A stretch of DNA of 64,000 bases from Pelomonas sp. KK5 (GTDB taxonomy: Bacteria; Pseudomonadota; Gammaproteobacteria; Burkholderiales; Burkholderiaceae_C): assembly GCF_001984095.1 (NCBI RefSeq), contig NZ_LYVQ01000001.1, positions 1 through 64,000 of the forward strand, read 5' to 3'. The position numbers were made by a program, and so were the translations under genes. The notes under the pieces were generated by a model. The model searched no databases. It was not told the origin of the DNA and worked only from the letters and a program-made list of their open reading frames with translations. Numbering within the stretch: the first letter of the stretch is position 1; each line of letters starts with the position of its first letter. Positions 1 to 8,869 of the stretch are shown here, piece by piece.

Positions 1-2264
1 GTCTTGGACTTGAGTTCGAGCTGTGCGATCTTGGCCTGCCAGTCGAGCGGCTTGCCGTCCTGCAGCGCCAGAAGCGGGGAGCCGCTGAGGACGCCGTCGA
101 GATTCAGCGTCAGGTCCGCCACCGGGCCGCGTGAGGGCTGGGCCTGGGCGGCGAACTTGAGCTTGTGGCTGGCCCAGCTGCCTTGCAGGTCGACGCTGGC
201 CTGCTTGAGCTCCTGGCCGGCGCTGCCCAGGCGCTCGACCTGCAGGTTGAGCGCCAGTGCGCTGTCCGGCTTGCTGCCGAAGGACCAGCGCAGGCGGGCT
301 TCCTTCAGCGTGGTGACGGTGGGTGCGGTGACGCGCAGGTCCTGCAGCTTGAAGACGCCGTCACCAGCCGGCAGCCACCGGCCGTCCGCAGTCTTCTGCA
401 CCTGCAGGCCGGCCTTGCCTTCGGCCGCGCCGGCGGCGATGCGGGCGCCGGTGAGCAGCTCGATCAGCGCAGCGGCGTCCGCCAGCTTCGGCGCCTGCAA
501 TTCGAGCTGAGTGCTCAGCTGCGGCAGCGTGCCCAGCTGGGTGATGGCCAGCAGATGGTTCTCGCCGGCATCGAGCTGGGCGCTCAGGCTGGCGTCGGCC
601 TTGCCGGCGGCGTTGTACTCGAGCTTGCCGCCGATGGGCAGGCCCATCAGTTTGCTCGGCAGCAGCTGCAGGCTGGCTTGGCCGCGCGGCATCGGGCCGC
701 TGGCGGCGTCGCGCTGCAAGGTCAGGCTGCCCTCGGCATTGAGCGCGGTCGCTCCCTTGCGCCAGGCGGAGCCGGGTGCGCCGGCGACGAACAGGCGCGG
801 GTCGAAGTCCTTCAGCGCGGTCTTCGCCTCGGCGCGCCAGCCGGCATCTTCCAGCTGGGCCTGGCCCGACAGCACCAGCTTCGAGCTGCCCGACTCGACG
901 CGTGCCTGCTCGATGCGCAGGTGGCGGCCTTCCAGGCGCGCGGCGGCATCGATCGCCAGCGGCGGCGCGGCAGGAATCTTGCCGCTCAGCTTGGCCGTCA
1001 GCGTCAGCGGCGCGGCCAGGTCGGTGGCGCCGGCCAGGTCCACGCGGCCGCTCAGCAGCATCGGCGCGGCGCGCTGGTCCAGCGCCTCGGGTCGCACGCC
1101 GTCGAGCCTGGCCGTTAGTGTCCAGCGCTGGTCCGGCTGCAGCGTGCCTTCGCCGGTGATGCGGCCGGCCGGTGCCTTGGCGCTGCCGAGTTGCGCATCC
1201 AGGGCTTCGAGGCGCAGGCTGCGCGGCTGGTCCGGCCGGGCCTGCAGGGCGAGAGACAGCTTCTGCACCGGCAGGCGTTGCTGGTCCCAGCGGCCAGCGG
1301 CGGCGTTGCTGAACTGCAGCTGCACCTTGGCGGGCTCGCTCCAGCCTTGAGAGTCGAGGCGCACGTCGCCGCTCAGCGCGGTTTTCGGCAGGTCCTTCAT
1401 CAGCGCGGACAGGTCCAGCGCCGCCACCTGCGCGCTGAAGCCGGCCAGCGGCCACTTGGCGAAGGCCTGCAGCCGCGCCTGCGCCTGCAGCGCCTGGCCG
1501 GCCGCCTCGGACTTCGCCTGGATCTGCAGGTCCGCCAGCGGGCCGGTGATCGTGAGGCCGCCGCGCCAGTCGGGCAGCGAGGGATCGACCTGGCCGGGCT
1601 GGAGCACCAGCGCTGCTTCCACATTCATCTTGCCGCCGGTGGCGATGCGGGCCTGGCCGGCCAGGCGCAGCTGCTCCCACTGCAGCGCGTCGATCTTCAC
1701 GCGGTGCTGCGCGCCTTCGTCGCCGCTCAGGTCCACGCTGCCGCGCAGGCCGGTGAAGGGGCGGCCGGGCAGGGCGGAGAGCTGCAGCGTGCCGAGGTCC
1801 AGCGCGGCGACCTTCAGGCCCAGCGGCACGGCCAGGCTGGTCGGGGCCTTGACGGGCGAGCTGTCCTTCGATGGTGCCAGCGCCACGTCGACGGTGTCCG
1901 CATGCAGCCGCTCCATCGCGATGCGGCCCCACAGCTGCGGGGACTGCGACCAGGCGACGGTCAGGCCCTGCCACTGCAGGCCGTCGATCGTGATGCGGCC
2001 GCCGTCGCCGGGCAGCGTCAGCAGCACACGGCGCGCCGCGAAGTCGCCCAGCAGCGGGCCGCGCGGCGCTTCCACCTGTAGGCCCGGCAGCTGGCGCAGC
2101 AGCCAGGCGCTGCCCTTCTCGTTCTTCAGCAGCCAGGTGGTGCCGATGGCCAGCACGGCGAGGGCGCTCAGCGGCAGGACGGTGAGCGCCAGCGCAAGGC
2201 GCCAGCGACGGCGGCGCGAGGGCTTCGGCGCTTCATTCGGCGCTGTCTGCGGCTCCGTCGTCAT
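1..2264 (-). CDS. tamB: TamB, translocation and assembly module protein (partial, C-terminus off the window)
   Basis: Inner-membrane-anchored partner of TamA; the family spans the periplasm and works in outer-membrane protein assembly and phospholipid transport. About 754 codons are open from the ATG at 2264 to the left edge with no stop, so the conserved C-terminal DUF490 part is missing. The N-terminus has a basic stretch (SRRRRWR) and then one hydrophobic anchor at about residues 20-42. The rest is repetitive beta-type sequence rich in L, D, G and A, with phrases such as GLQWQ, DLSG and LDLGTLQLSALPG, as expected of a beta-helical groove. The start ATG overlaps the tamA stop (ATGA), implying translational coupling. 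The assignment rests on this context plus the N-terminal architecture. Confidence 0.9.
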   Translation of the reverse strand, partial: MTTEPQTAPNEAPKPSRRRRWRLALALTVLPLSALAVLAIGTTWLLKNEKGSAWLLRQLPGLQVEAPRGPLLGDFAARRVLLTLPGDGGRITIDGLQWQGLTVAWSQSPQLWGRIAMERLHADTVDVALAPSKDSSPVKAPTSLAVPLGLKVAALDLGTLQLSALPGRPFTGLRGSVDLSGDEGAQHRVKIDALQWEQLRLAGQARIATGGKMNVEAALVLQPGQVDPSLPDWRGGLTITGPLADLQIQAKSEAAGQALQAQARLQAFAKWPLAGFSAQVAALDLSALMKDLPKTALSGDVRLDSQGWSEPAKVQLQFSNAAAGRWDQQRLPVQKLSLALQARPDQPRSLRLEALDAQLGSAKAPAGRITGEGTLQPDQRWTLTARLDGVRPEALDQRAAPMLLSGRVDLAGATDLAAPLTLTAKLSGKIPAAPPLAIDAAARLEGRHLRIEQARVESGSSKLVLSGQAQLEDAGWRAEAKTALKDFDPRLFVAGAPGSAWRKGATALNAEGSLTLQRDAASGPMPRGQASLQLLPSKLMGLPIGGKLEYNAAGKADASLSAQLDAGENHLLAITQLGTLPQLSTQLELQAPKLADAAALIELLTGARIAAGAAEGKAGLQVQKTADGRWLPAGDGVFKLQDLRVTAPTVTTLKEARLRWSFGSKPDSALALNLQVERLGSAGQELKQASVDLQGSWASHKLKFAAQAQPSRGPVADLTLNLDGVLSGSPLLALQDGKPLDWQAKIAQLELKSK

Positions 2265-4126
2265 AACGCAATACCTACGCTGAAGTGCAGCCGCCAGCGC
2301 TTCGCCTCGATGCCCCGCGCGATGTCGATCCGCAGCGGCCCGACCGGGCTGCGCCAGTGCACGCCGAAGCCGGCGCCCCAGACCGGCTTGTAGTGGCCCC
2401 AGTCGGGCGCCGCATTGCCGCCGTCGACGAAGACCACACCCCACAGGTCCGGCATGTTCTTCAGGAAGGGGTGACCCACTTCCACGCTGCCGGTGCCCAC
2501 GACCCGCCCGCCGACGACCACGCCGTTGGTCTGCGGCCCCAGGCTCTGGTAGGCATAGCCGCGCACGGAATCGTCGCCGCCGGCCTTGAACAGCAGCTTG
2601 TCCGGGATGCCCACCGAGTTGGCGGCCAGCACCTGGCCCAGCTCCAGCCGCACATTGCCGAACCAGTCGCGCGAGAGCCGCTTGTAGCCATAGCCCTTGA
2701 ACCAGACCTTGCCGAAGAAGCCGCTGTCGCTGATCGAGTTGTCGGCGCGGCCGGCGCCCAGCAGCAGCTGGCCGGCATGGCCGTTCGTCGGCAGCAGCAG
2801 GCTGTCCAGGCGACGGCGGGTCCACTGCACATTGGCCGAGAGCGCGCTGCCGGTGACGTAGTAAGGGTCGCCGTTGGCGTCGGCCTGGCGCTCGCGCGAG
2901 CGCAGCCATTCGGCATAGACCAGGCGGTCGTCGTCGCGGGTCTCGCGCAGGCGGCCGATGCGGGCGCTGAGGTTGGTGGTGTCCTGGTCGGCCGAGGTGT
3001 CGTGCTCCAGCTGCAGGGAGGCCAGGTTGCGCGACATATTGGCCTGCGGGTGCGAGCTCACCTCGAACTCGCCGGACTTCAGGTCGCGGCCCAGCACCAG
3101 CTTGGACCGAGCGCGCAGCGGCAGGCCGAAGGGCACGCGGTTCAGGTATTCCAGCGTGACCCGCTGGCCGGTGTTGGCGTCGTAGCCGATGCCGGTGGTG
3201 GCCTGCTGGCGGGCGGCCTCGCGCACCCGCACGATCACCGGCGTGCCGGCCGCGGCCTCGGGCTTGCCGGCCTCGGGCTGGATGTCCACGCTGACGGTGT
3301 CGAAGAGCTGGGTCTTCAGGAGCCGCTCCTGGAACTCCTGCAGCCGCTGCTCGCTGTAGGGCTCGCCGGGCTGGAAGCCGGCCAGGCGGCGGATGGTGGC
3401 CTCGTCCTGGTACTTCAGGCCCTCGATCGTCAGGCTGCCGAGGTGGTAGAGCGGCCCGCTGTCCAGCGCCAGCGCCAGCGACACGCGGTTCTCGTCGGCC
3501 TCGACCTTCGCCTCGGTCTTCGTCCATTCCGCCAGCGGGTAGCCCGCCGCGCGGATGCGCACCAGCAGCGCGCTCTTGGCCGAGGACCAGGCGGACTGGC
3601 TGAAGGGCTCGTTGCGGTCCAGCGCCCAGGCGCGGTGGAGCTGGCGCTGGGTGGCGGCATCGGCAGCGGCGAGCTCGCCGCTGAAGTCCAGCGCCACTTC
3701 GGTGACCCGCGCCTGCGGCCCGGGCTCGACCTCGACGACGATGCGCTCGGCCACCGCGGCGGTGGCCGGCGTGCGCTCCAGCTTGATATGGGCGTTGAAG
3801 TAGCCGGCCGTCTCCAGCAGCGTGCGGGCCTGGTTGGGCGTGGCGCCGGCCAGGCGGTCCAGCTCCACGCGGCTCAGGCGGTCGGCCTCGTCGGTGCGCT
3901 GGAAGCGCGACAGGTCCAGGTGCTCCATCAGCAGCGTGCGCAACGCGGCGGGCGCCTTCACCTCCAGCGTGTAGGCGGCCACCATGCGCGGCGCCGAGGC
4001 GGCGGCCTCGACCGGGCCGACCGGCTTCTCGGCCTTGGCGTCCGAGGCGCCGCTGAAATAACTCGTTACGCTCGCGCACCCACCCAGGGCCAGGAGCACC
4101 AGCAGGACGCCGGCGCGGCGGATCAT
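2261..4126 (-). CDS. tamA: TamA, Omp85-family outer membrane assembly factor
   Basis: An Omp85/BamA-type beta-barrel that with TamB inserts outer-membrane proteins. The 621 residues fit the family. The N-terminus reads MIRRAGVLLVLLALGGCAS, a signal sequence ending in an LGGC lipobox. POTRA-like segments cover about residues 50-340 (for example a GSLTIEGLKYQDEATIRRLAG stretch), followed by a C-terminal barrel with phrases such as GGDDSVRGYAYQSLGP and a final strand RWRLHFSVGIAL. The ATG overlaps the stop of the upstream VWA gene and the stop overlaps the tamB start, so the three genes look like one transcript. The lipobox is unusual, because classical TamA is not a lipoprotein. The gene contains one TAACTCGTTA palindrome near its start. 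Confidence 0.93.
   Translation of the reverse strand: MIRRAGVLLVLLALGGCASVTSYFSGASDAKAEKPVGPVEAAASAPRMVAAYTLEVKAPAALRTLLMEHLDLSRFQRTDEADRLSRVELDRLAGATPNQARTLLETAGYFNAHIKLERTPATAAVAERIVVEVEPGPQARVTEVALDFSGELAAADAATQRQLHRAWALDRNEPFSQSAWSSAKSALLVRIRAAGYPLAEWTKTEAKVEADENRVSLALALDSGPLYHLGSLTIEGLKYQDEATIRRLAGFQPGEPYSEQRLQEFQERLLKTQLFDTVSVDIQPEAGKPEAAAGTPVIVRVREAARQQATTGIGYDANTGQRVTLEYLNRVPFGLPLRARSKLVLGRDLKSGEFEVSSHPQANMSRNLASLQLEHDTSADQDTTNLSARIGRLRETRDDDRLVYAEWLRSRERQADANGDPYYVTGSALSANVQWTRRRLDSLLLPTNGHAGQLLLGAGRADNSISDSGFFGKVWFKGYGYKRLSRDWFGNVRLELGQVLAANSVGIPDKLLFKAGGDDSVRGYAYQSLGPQTNGVVVGGRVVGTGSVEVGHPFLKNMPDLWGVVFVDGGNAAPDWGHYKPVWGAGFGVHWRSPVGPLRIDIARGIEAKRWRLHFSVGIAL
4059..4068. other. TAACNNGTTA palindrome, copy 1
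   Basis: TAACTCGTTA inside the start of tamA, just after the signal-peptide codons. One of six copies of this 10-base palindrome in the window; function unknown. Confidence 0.5.
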
Positions 4127-5307
4127 TTACTCAGCAGCCGCATCGCGCCTTCCAGCCCGGCGATGGACAGCGGGAACATCCGCTGGTGCATCAGCTGCTG
4201 GACGATCGCGATGCTCTGCCGGTACTGCCAGACGCCCTGCGGCTCGGGGTTGATCCAGGCGTACTTGGGGAAGGCGTGGGTGAGCCGCTGCAGCCATTCG
4301 GCGCCGGGCTCCTCGTTGTTGTATTCCACGCTGCCGCCGGCCTGCAGGATCTCGTAGGGGCTCATCGTCGCGTCGCCGACGAAGATCAGCTTGTAGTCCT
4401 TGTTGTACTTGCGGATCACGTCCCAGGTGGCGTGCTTCTCGGCGAAGCGGCGGCGGTTGTTCTTCCACACATAGTCGTAGACGCAGTTGTGGAAGTAGTA
4501 GAACTCCAGGTGCTTGAACTCGGTCTTGGCGGCGGAGAAGAGTTCCTCGACGCGGTGGATGTGCTCGTCCATCGTGCCGCCGACGTCCATCAGCAGCAGC
4601 ACCTTCACCTTGTTGTGCCGCTCGGGGATCATGCGGATGTCCAGCATGCCGGCGTTGGCGGCGGTCTTGTGGATGGTGTCGTCCAGGTCGAGTTCGAGAT
4701 CCGAGCCTTCACGCGCGAAGCGGCGCAGCCGGCGCAGCGCGACCTTGATGTTGCGCGTGCCCAGCTCGAGGTTGTCGTCGTAGTCCTTGTAGGCGCGCTG
4801 CTCCCAGACCTTCACCGCGCTCTTGTTGCCGCCCTTGCCGCCGATGCGGATGCCCTGGGGGTTGTAGCCGCTGTTGCCGAAGGGGCTGGTGCCGCCGGTG
4901 CCGATCCACTTGCTGCCGCCCTCGTGCTTCTCCTTCTGCTCCTCGAAGCGCTTCTTCAGCGTCTCCATCAGCTCGTCCCAGCCCATCTTCTCGATGGCCG
5001 CCTTCTGCTCCGGCGTCAGCTCCAGCTCCAGCGTCTTCTGCAGCCATTCGAGCGGGACTTCCTGGGTGAAGTCGGTGAGCATCTCCACGCCCTTGAAGTA
5101 GGCGGCGAAGGCGCGGTCGAACTTGTCGTAGTGGGCCTCGTCCTTCACCAGCGTGGCGCGGGACAGGTAGTAGAAATCGTCGACCGTCGGCACGCTGCCT
5201 TCGTCGCCGATCACGCCCGCGCGCAGCCCTTCGAGCAGGGTCAGGAACTCCTTGACGGAGACCGGCAGCTTGGCCGCGCGCAGCGTGTAGAAGAACTGGA
5301 TCAGCAT
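4123..5307 (-). CDS. CoxE-like VWA domain protein
   Basis: A 394-residue von Willebrand factor A protein of the CoxE-like type, which usually works with a MoxR AAA+ ATPase in metal-dependent assembly or maturation. The VWA core lies at about residues 230-390. Its metal site reads LLLMDVGGTMDEH near residue 240, so the canonical DxSxS is DxGGT; as I recall, this variant is typical of the subfamily. The N-terminal part is helical (FYTLRAAKLPVSVKEFLTLL) and there is a GGSKWIGTGGTSPFGNSGY glycine-rich linker near residues 130-150. There is no signal peptide, so it is probably cytoplasmic. The stop overlaps the tamA ATG. The likely partner MoxR ATPase is not adjacent but lies at 9694-10548. The true substrate is unknown. 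Confidence 0.85.
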   Translation of the reverse strand: MLIQFFYTLRAAKLPVSVKEFLTLLEGLRAGVIGDEGSVPTVDDFYYLSRATLVKDEAHYDKFDRAFAAYFKGVEMLTDFTQEVPLEWLQKTLELELTPEQKAAIEKMGWDELMETLKKRFEEQKEKHEGGSKWIGTGGTSPFGNSGYNPQGIRIGGKGGNKSAVKVWEQRAYKDYDDNLELGTRNIKVALRRLRRFAREGSDLELDLDDTIHKTAANAGMLDIRMIPERHNKVKVLLLMDVGGTMDEHIHRVEELFSAAKTEFKHLEFYYFHNCVYDYVWKNNRRRFAEKHATWDVIRKYNKDYKLIFVGDATMSPYEILQAGGSVEYNNEEPGAEWLQRLTHAFPKYAWINPEPQGVWQYRQSIAIVQQLMHQRMFPLSIAGLEGAMRLLSK

Positions 5308-5391
5308 GGGTGGCTCCTGCAGGGATTATGCAAGGCTCGGCAGCCTCCTAGGCTTTGCCAGGAGACTGGCCTTGTCACAGAAGGAATAGCA

Positions 5392-6711
5392 TTGGCGGAC
5401 GACAAGAATTCCAAGCCCATGACACCCGAAACCGAAGCGGCCACCGCGCCCTTGCAGCAGTACCTGAGCCGTCGGGAGGACGGACGCTGGCAGGCCGACT
5501 ACCAGGGCCTGCGGCTCGAGTCGCACTTCCAGCCGATCTGGAGCTTCCCACACCGGCGCACCGTCGGCCATGAGGCGCTGCTGCGCGTCGCCGACGGCGA
5601 GGGCCAGGCCCGGCCGCCGATGAGCTTCTTCGACCGCCTGGCCGGCTTCGAGGAGAAGGTGCTGGCCGACCGGCTCACGCGGCTGCTGCACCTGCATAAC
5701 TTCACGGCTCAGCGCAATGACGCCGGCGAGGAGGGCTGGCTCTTCCTCAACATCCACCCGGCCGTGTTCGTCCATGCCGCGGGCCGGCAGGAGACGCTGC
5801 GGGCCTCGGTCGAAGTGCTGGACCGCCTGGGCATGCCGGCGCACCGGACCGTGCTGGAAGTGACCGAGGACGTGATCGCCCACGACGCCGAGTTCGAGGC
5901 CGCGGTGGCGAATGCGCGCGAGACCGGCTGCCTGCTGGCGCTGGACGACTTCGGCGCCGGTCACTCGAACTTCGACCGGGTCTGGCGCATCCAGCCCGAG
6001 ATCGTCAAGCTCGACCGCAGCCTGCTGCGCCGCGCGGCCGACTCGCCGCGCATCGCCCGCGTGATGACGCAGATGGTCTCGCTGCTGCACGAGTGCGGGG
6101 CGCTGGTGCTGCTGGAAGGGGTGGAGACGCACGACGAGGCGCTGATCGCGCTGGACGCCGACGTGGACCTGGCGCAGGGATTCGCCTTCGGTCGGCCGGC
6201 GCCGGCGCTGGTCACCGGCGAGGCCGCCCACTCGGCCGAGATCGAGCAGGCCTGGGAGCGGCTGGACGAGCGCCATGCCGAGGGCCGCGCCGCCCATGCG
6301 CAACGGATGACCCCCTTCAGCGTGGCGCTGAAGAAGGCCCTGCCGGGCCTGCGCCAGAACCAGCCCTTGCACCAGGCCTGCGCCGCGCTGCTGGCCCTGC
6401 CCGGCGTGCAACTGGCCTACCTGCTGGACGAGCACGGCATCGACTGCTGCGCGCCGGTGGCCCCGGCCTACCGCAACCCCGGCCTGCAGGACCGCCGCTT
6501 CGCCCCGCTGGAACAGGCCGGCCATGCCCGCTGGGCCCGCCGGCCCTACTTCCGCCGCGCGGTGGCGGAACTGGGCCAGGTGCAGGTGACGCGGCCCTAT
6601 CTGAGCCTCAAGGGCGCGCGCATGTGCGTGACGATGTCGATGGCCTTCTGGTCGCAGGGGAAGATGCAGGTGATCTGCGTGGATCTCGACTGGGCCCCCG
6701 GGGATGACTGA
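5392..6711 (+). CDS. EAL-domain cyclic-di-GMP phosphodiesterase
   Basis: Hydrolyses cyclic di-GMP to pGpG. I prefer the TTG at 5392 because a clear GAAGGA ribosome binding site sits just upstream (about 5380-5385). The ATG at 5419 has no good site and would shorten the protein by nine residues. With the TTG the protein has 439 residues. The EAL domain runs over about residues 25-270 with all key motifs present: HEALLRV, WLFLNIHP, LEVTED, LALDDFGAG, IVKLDRSLL, LLEGVET and LAQGFAFG, so it should be active. The C-terminal 150 residues (AYLLDEHGIDCC, RRPYFRRAVAELG) resemble a Cache/PDC-like sensor half, but I see no membrane segment. It is divergent from the VWA gene. Confidence 0.92.
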   Translation: MADDKNSKPMTPETEAATAPLQQYLSRREDGRWQADYQGLRLESHFQPIWSFPHRRTVGHEALLRVADGEGQARPPMSFFDRLAGFEEKVLADRLTRLLHLHNFTAQRNDAGEEGWLFLNIHPAVFVHAAGRQETLRASVEVLDRLGMPAHRTVLEVTEDVIAHDAEFEAAVANARETGCLLALDDFGAGHSNFDRVWRIQPEIVKLDRSLLRRAADSPRIARVMTQMVSLLHECGALVLLEGVETHDEALIALDADVDLAQGFAFGRPAPALVTGEAAHSAEIEQAWERLDERHAEGRAAHAQRMTPFSVALKKALPGLRQNQPLHQACAALLALPGVQLAYLLDEHGIDCCAPVAPAYRNPGLQDRRFAPLEQAGHARWARRPYFRRAVAELGQVQVTRPYLSLKGARMCVTMSMAFWSQGKMQVICVDLDWAPGDD

Positions 6712-6716
6712 TGGAG

Positions 6717-6847
6717 CCCCTCGCCCAGTCCCGCCGCGCTGAACGCGGGCGGGCCTGGTCGGTCCCCCGAGGGGACGACGAGGTTCGCGGCATCGAGCCG
6801 CGACCCTCGCCACACGGGCCGGCTTGGGGCGGCCCGGCGCTCGGCCC
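6717..6847 (-). repeat. Extragenic repeat family A, copy 1
   Basis: About 130 bases between the EAL gene and the S9 peptidase gene. In reverse complement it closely matches 51151-51281 along its whole length. Shared landmarks are GAGCGCCGGGCCGCCCCAAG near one end, a CCCCTCGGGGGACCGACCAG core and CTGGGCGAGGGG at the other end. A shortened third copy is at 57086-57160. No ORF or terminal inverted repeat suggests a transposon. It lies between the 3' ends of two convergent genes. Confidence 0.75.
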
Positions 6848-6856
6848 AAATGCCGC

Positions 6857-8869
6857 TCAGCCCTTCCGGTCGTAGCGCTTCAGCCAGCCCAGGAACTCGC
6901 CGTACCACTGCCGGCTGTTGCGCGGCTTGAGGATCCAGTGGTTCTCGTCCGGGAACCACACCAGCCGCGCCGGCAGGCCCTGCGCCTTCAGCGTGTTGTA
7001 GTAGGCCAGGCCCTGCGCGTCGGGTACGCGGTAGTCCTTGGCGCCGTGGATCACCAGCGTCGGCGTGTTGAAGTTCTTGGCGAAGGTGTCGGGGCTCTGC
7101 GCAGCGACCTTGGCCGGGTCGTCCCAGTACCAGGCGCCGAGTTCCTTGCTGTGGTAGCTGGCGCAGTCGTCGGCGAACATCGCCTTCCAGTCGAAGCAGC
7201 CGGCGTGGCAGACGTAGGCCTGATAACGCCCAGCCTCGACGTGCCCGTTCATCCAGGCCACCATGTAGCCGCCGTAGCTGCCGCCGGTGGCGAAGACGCG
7301 CTTCGGGTCGGCCCAGGGCTGCTTCAGCAGCCAGTCGGTGCCGGCCTCCACGTCCTGCAGTTCCAGCTCGCCCCAGCGGTGGGTGATCGAGTCGAGGAAG
7401 GCATGGCCGAAGCTGGACGAGCCGTGGTAGTTCACGCAGGCCACCACATAGCCGGCGGCGGCGAAGGCCTGGTGGTTCCAGCGCCAGTGCCAGCTGTCGC
7501 CGAAGGCGGTGTGCGGGCCGCCGTGGATCAGGTGCAGCAGCGGGTAGGCCTTCTTCTTTTTCGGATCGAAGCCGGGCGGGTGGATCAGCCACATCTGCAC
7601 CGCATCGCCCTGGGCGCCGGTGATGCTCACTTCCTCATGGGTGCCGAAGCGGTGGCGGGCCAGCAGATCGGCGTTGAGGCCACCGTCGATGCGCTGCGGG
7701 CCGTCGCTCGTCTGCACCGACAGGCGCGGCGGGAACTGCACGCTGTCGTGGTTGACCACCAGCGTGCCGGCGGCCAGCGCGAAGCTGCCGGCATGGCCGC
7801 CCTCGAACACGACCGTGGGCTTCAGCGTGGCCAGCTCGAAGCGCCAGACATGGCGGCGGCCGCGGTCCTCGGCGGCGAAGAGCAGGGCGCCATCGTCCTC
7901 GTCCCATTCGAGCGGGGCGGCGACTTCATGGTCCCAGTCGGCCGACATCACCGCCCAGCGGCCGTGCGTGTCGAGCACCGCGAGCTGCGTGGGCATCGTG
8001 TGCTTGAGCCCCTGGTGGCTGGCGAGGAAGGCCAGGTGGTGGCCGCCGTGGCTGTAGCGCGGGGCGGTGAAGTCCCAGTCCTTGTCGGCCAGCAGCACGC
8101 TGACCTCGCGGCTGGCCACCTCGATCTCGCACAGCGTGTGGACGTTGCCTAACTTCTTCTCGGCGCTGGGGTCGAAGGCGAAGGCGATGCGCTTGCCGTC
8201 CGGCGAGATGTCGAAGCAGTGGCTGTCGGGCTCGGCGCGGGTCAGCTCGTGGATCGAGCCCTCGAACAGGTCGCGCACCTTGCCGGTCGCGACGTCCACG
8301 ACATGCAGGTGCGGCACCCGCTCCATCGGCAGGTTGCGGTCCCAGAAGCGGTAGATCGTCTCCTCGGTGACGTAGCCGGTCTCCTTGCGCTCCTTGGTGA
8401 AGGCCTTGTGCGCCTTCTCCTGCGCGGCCGTGCCCTTCAGGCCGGGCCGCACCCAGGAGACGAAGGCGATGCGCTTGCCGTCGGGGAACCACTTGAAGGC
8501 CTCGATGCCGGTGGCCACCTGCGCCACGCGCCGCGCCTCCCCGCCGTCCGGCGCGATCACGTAGAGCTGCGCCTCCTCGTCCTTGACACCCTCCTGCTCG
8601 CGCCGGGCCAGGAAGGCGATCAGCTCGCCACGCGGGCTCCACTGCGGCTCGCTGTCCTTGTCGCCGGCGGCGGTGAGGCGGCGCGGCTCGCCCCCTAACG
8701 TCGAAAACAGATGGAGGCTGGACGCGCCCTTGTCCGTCTCCATCGAATAGCGGGTGATGCTGGCAACGGCCTGGGCGCCGTCAGGCGAGAGGCTGGGGGC
8801 GCCGATGCGGGCGAGTTCCCAGAGGGCGTTGACGTCGAAGGGCGTGTGCTTGTTGCTGTCTTTGCTCAT
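6857..8869 (-). CDS. S9 family prolyl oligopeptidase / acylaminoacyl-peptidase
   Basis: A serine peptidase of the S9C type that cleaves short peptides or N-acylated amino acids. The 670 residues include an N-terminal WD40-like beta-propeller (about 20-410, with repeated SPDG motifs and YVIAPDGGEARR) and a C-terminal alpha/beta hydrolase. The catalytic triad is visible: Ser in GGSYGGYM near residue 530, Asp in HGAKDYRVPD near 610 and His in PDENHW near 640. I chose the ATG at 8869, giving MSKDSNKHTPFD, because it overlaps the stop of the upstream GNAT gene (ATGA). An upstream in-frame start would add 16 residues inside that gene. There is no signal peptide, so it is cytoplasmic. Confidence 0.93.
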   Translation of the reverse strand: MSKDSNKHTPFDVNALWELARIGAPSLSPDGAQAVASITRYSMETDKGASSLHLFSTLGGEPRRLTAAGDKDSEPQWSPRGELIAFLARREQEGVKDEEAQLYVIAPDGGEARRVAQVATGIEAFKWFPDGKRIAFVSWVRPGLKGTAAQEKAHKAFTKERKETGYVTEETIYRFWDRNLPMERVPHLHVVDVATGKVRDLFEGSIHELTRAEPDSHCFDISPDGKRIAFAFDPSAEKKLGNVHTLCEIEVASREVSVLLADKDWDFTAPRYSHGGHHLAFLASHQGLKHTMPTQLAVLDTHGRWAVMSADWDHEVAAPLEWDEDDGALLFAAEDRGRRHVWRFELATLKPTVVFEGGHAGSFALAAGTLVVNHDSVQFPPRLSVQTSDGPQRIDGGLNADLLARHRFGTHEEVSITGAQGDAVQMWLIHPPGFDPKKKKAYPLLHLIHGGPHTAFGDSWHWRWNHQAFAAAGYVVACVNYHGSSSFGHAFLDSITHRWGELELQDVEAGTDWLLKQPWADPKRVFATGGSYGGYMVAWMNGHVEAGRYQAYVCHAGCFDWKAMFADDCASYHSKELGAWYWDDPAKVAAQSPDTFAKNFNTPTLVIHGAKDYRVPDAQGLAYYNTLKAQGLPARLVWFPDENHWILKPRNSRQWYGEFLGWLKRYDRKG

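Noticed and set aside
2285-5391. Long plus-strand frames opposite tamA and the VWA gene, the second joined to the EAL gene
   Set aside because: The parts upstream of the EAL start are antisense to real genes and lack domain signals; only the part from 5392 is coding.
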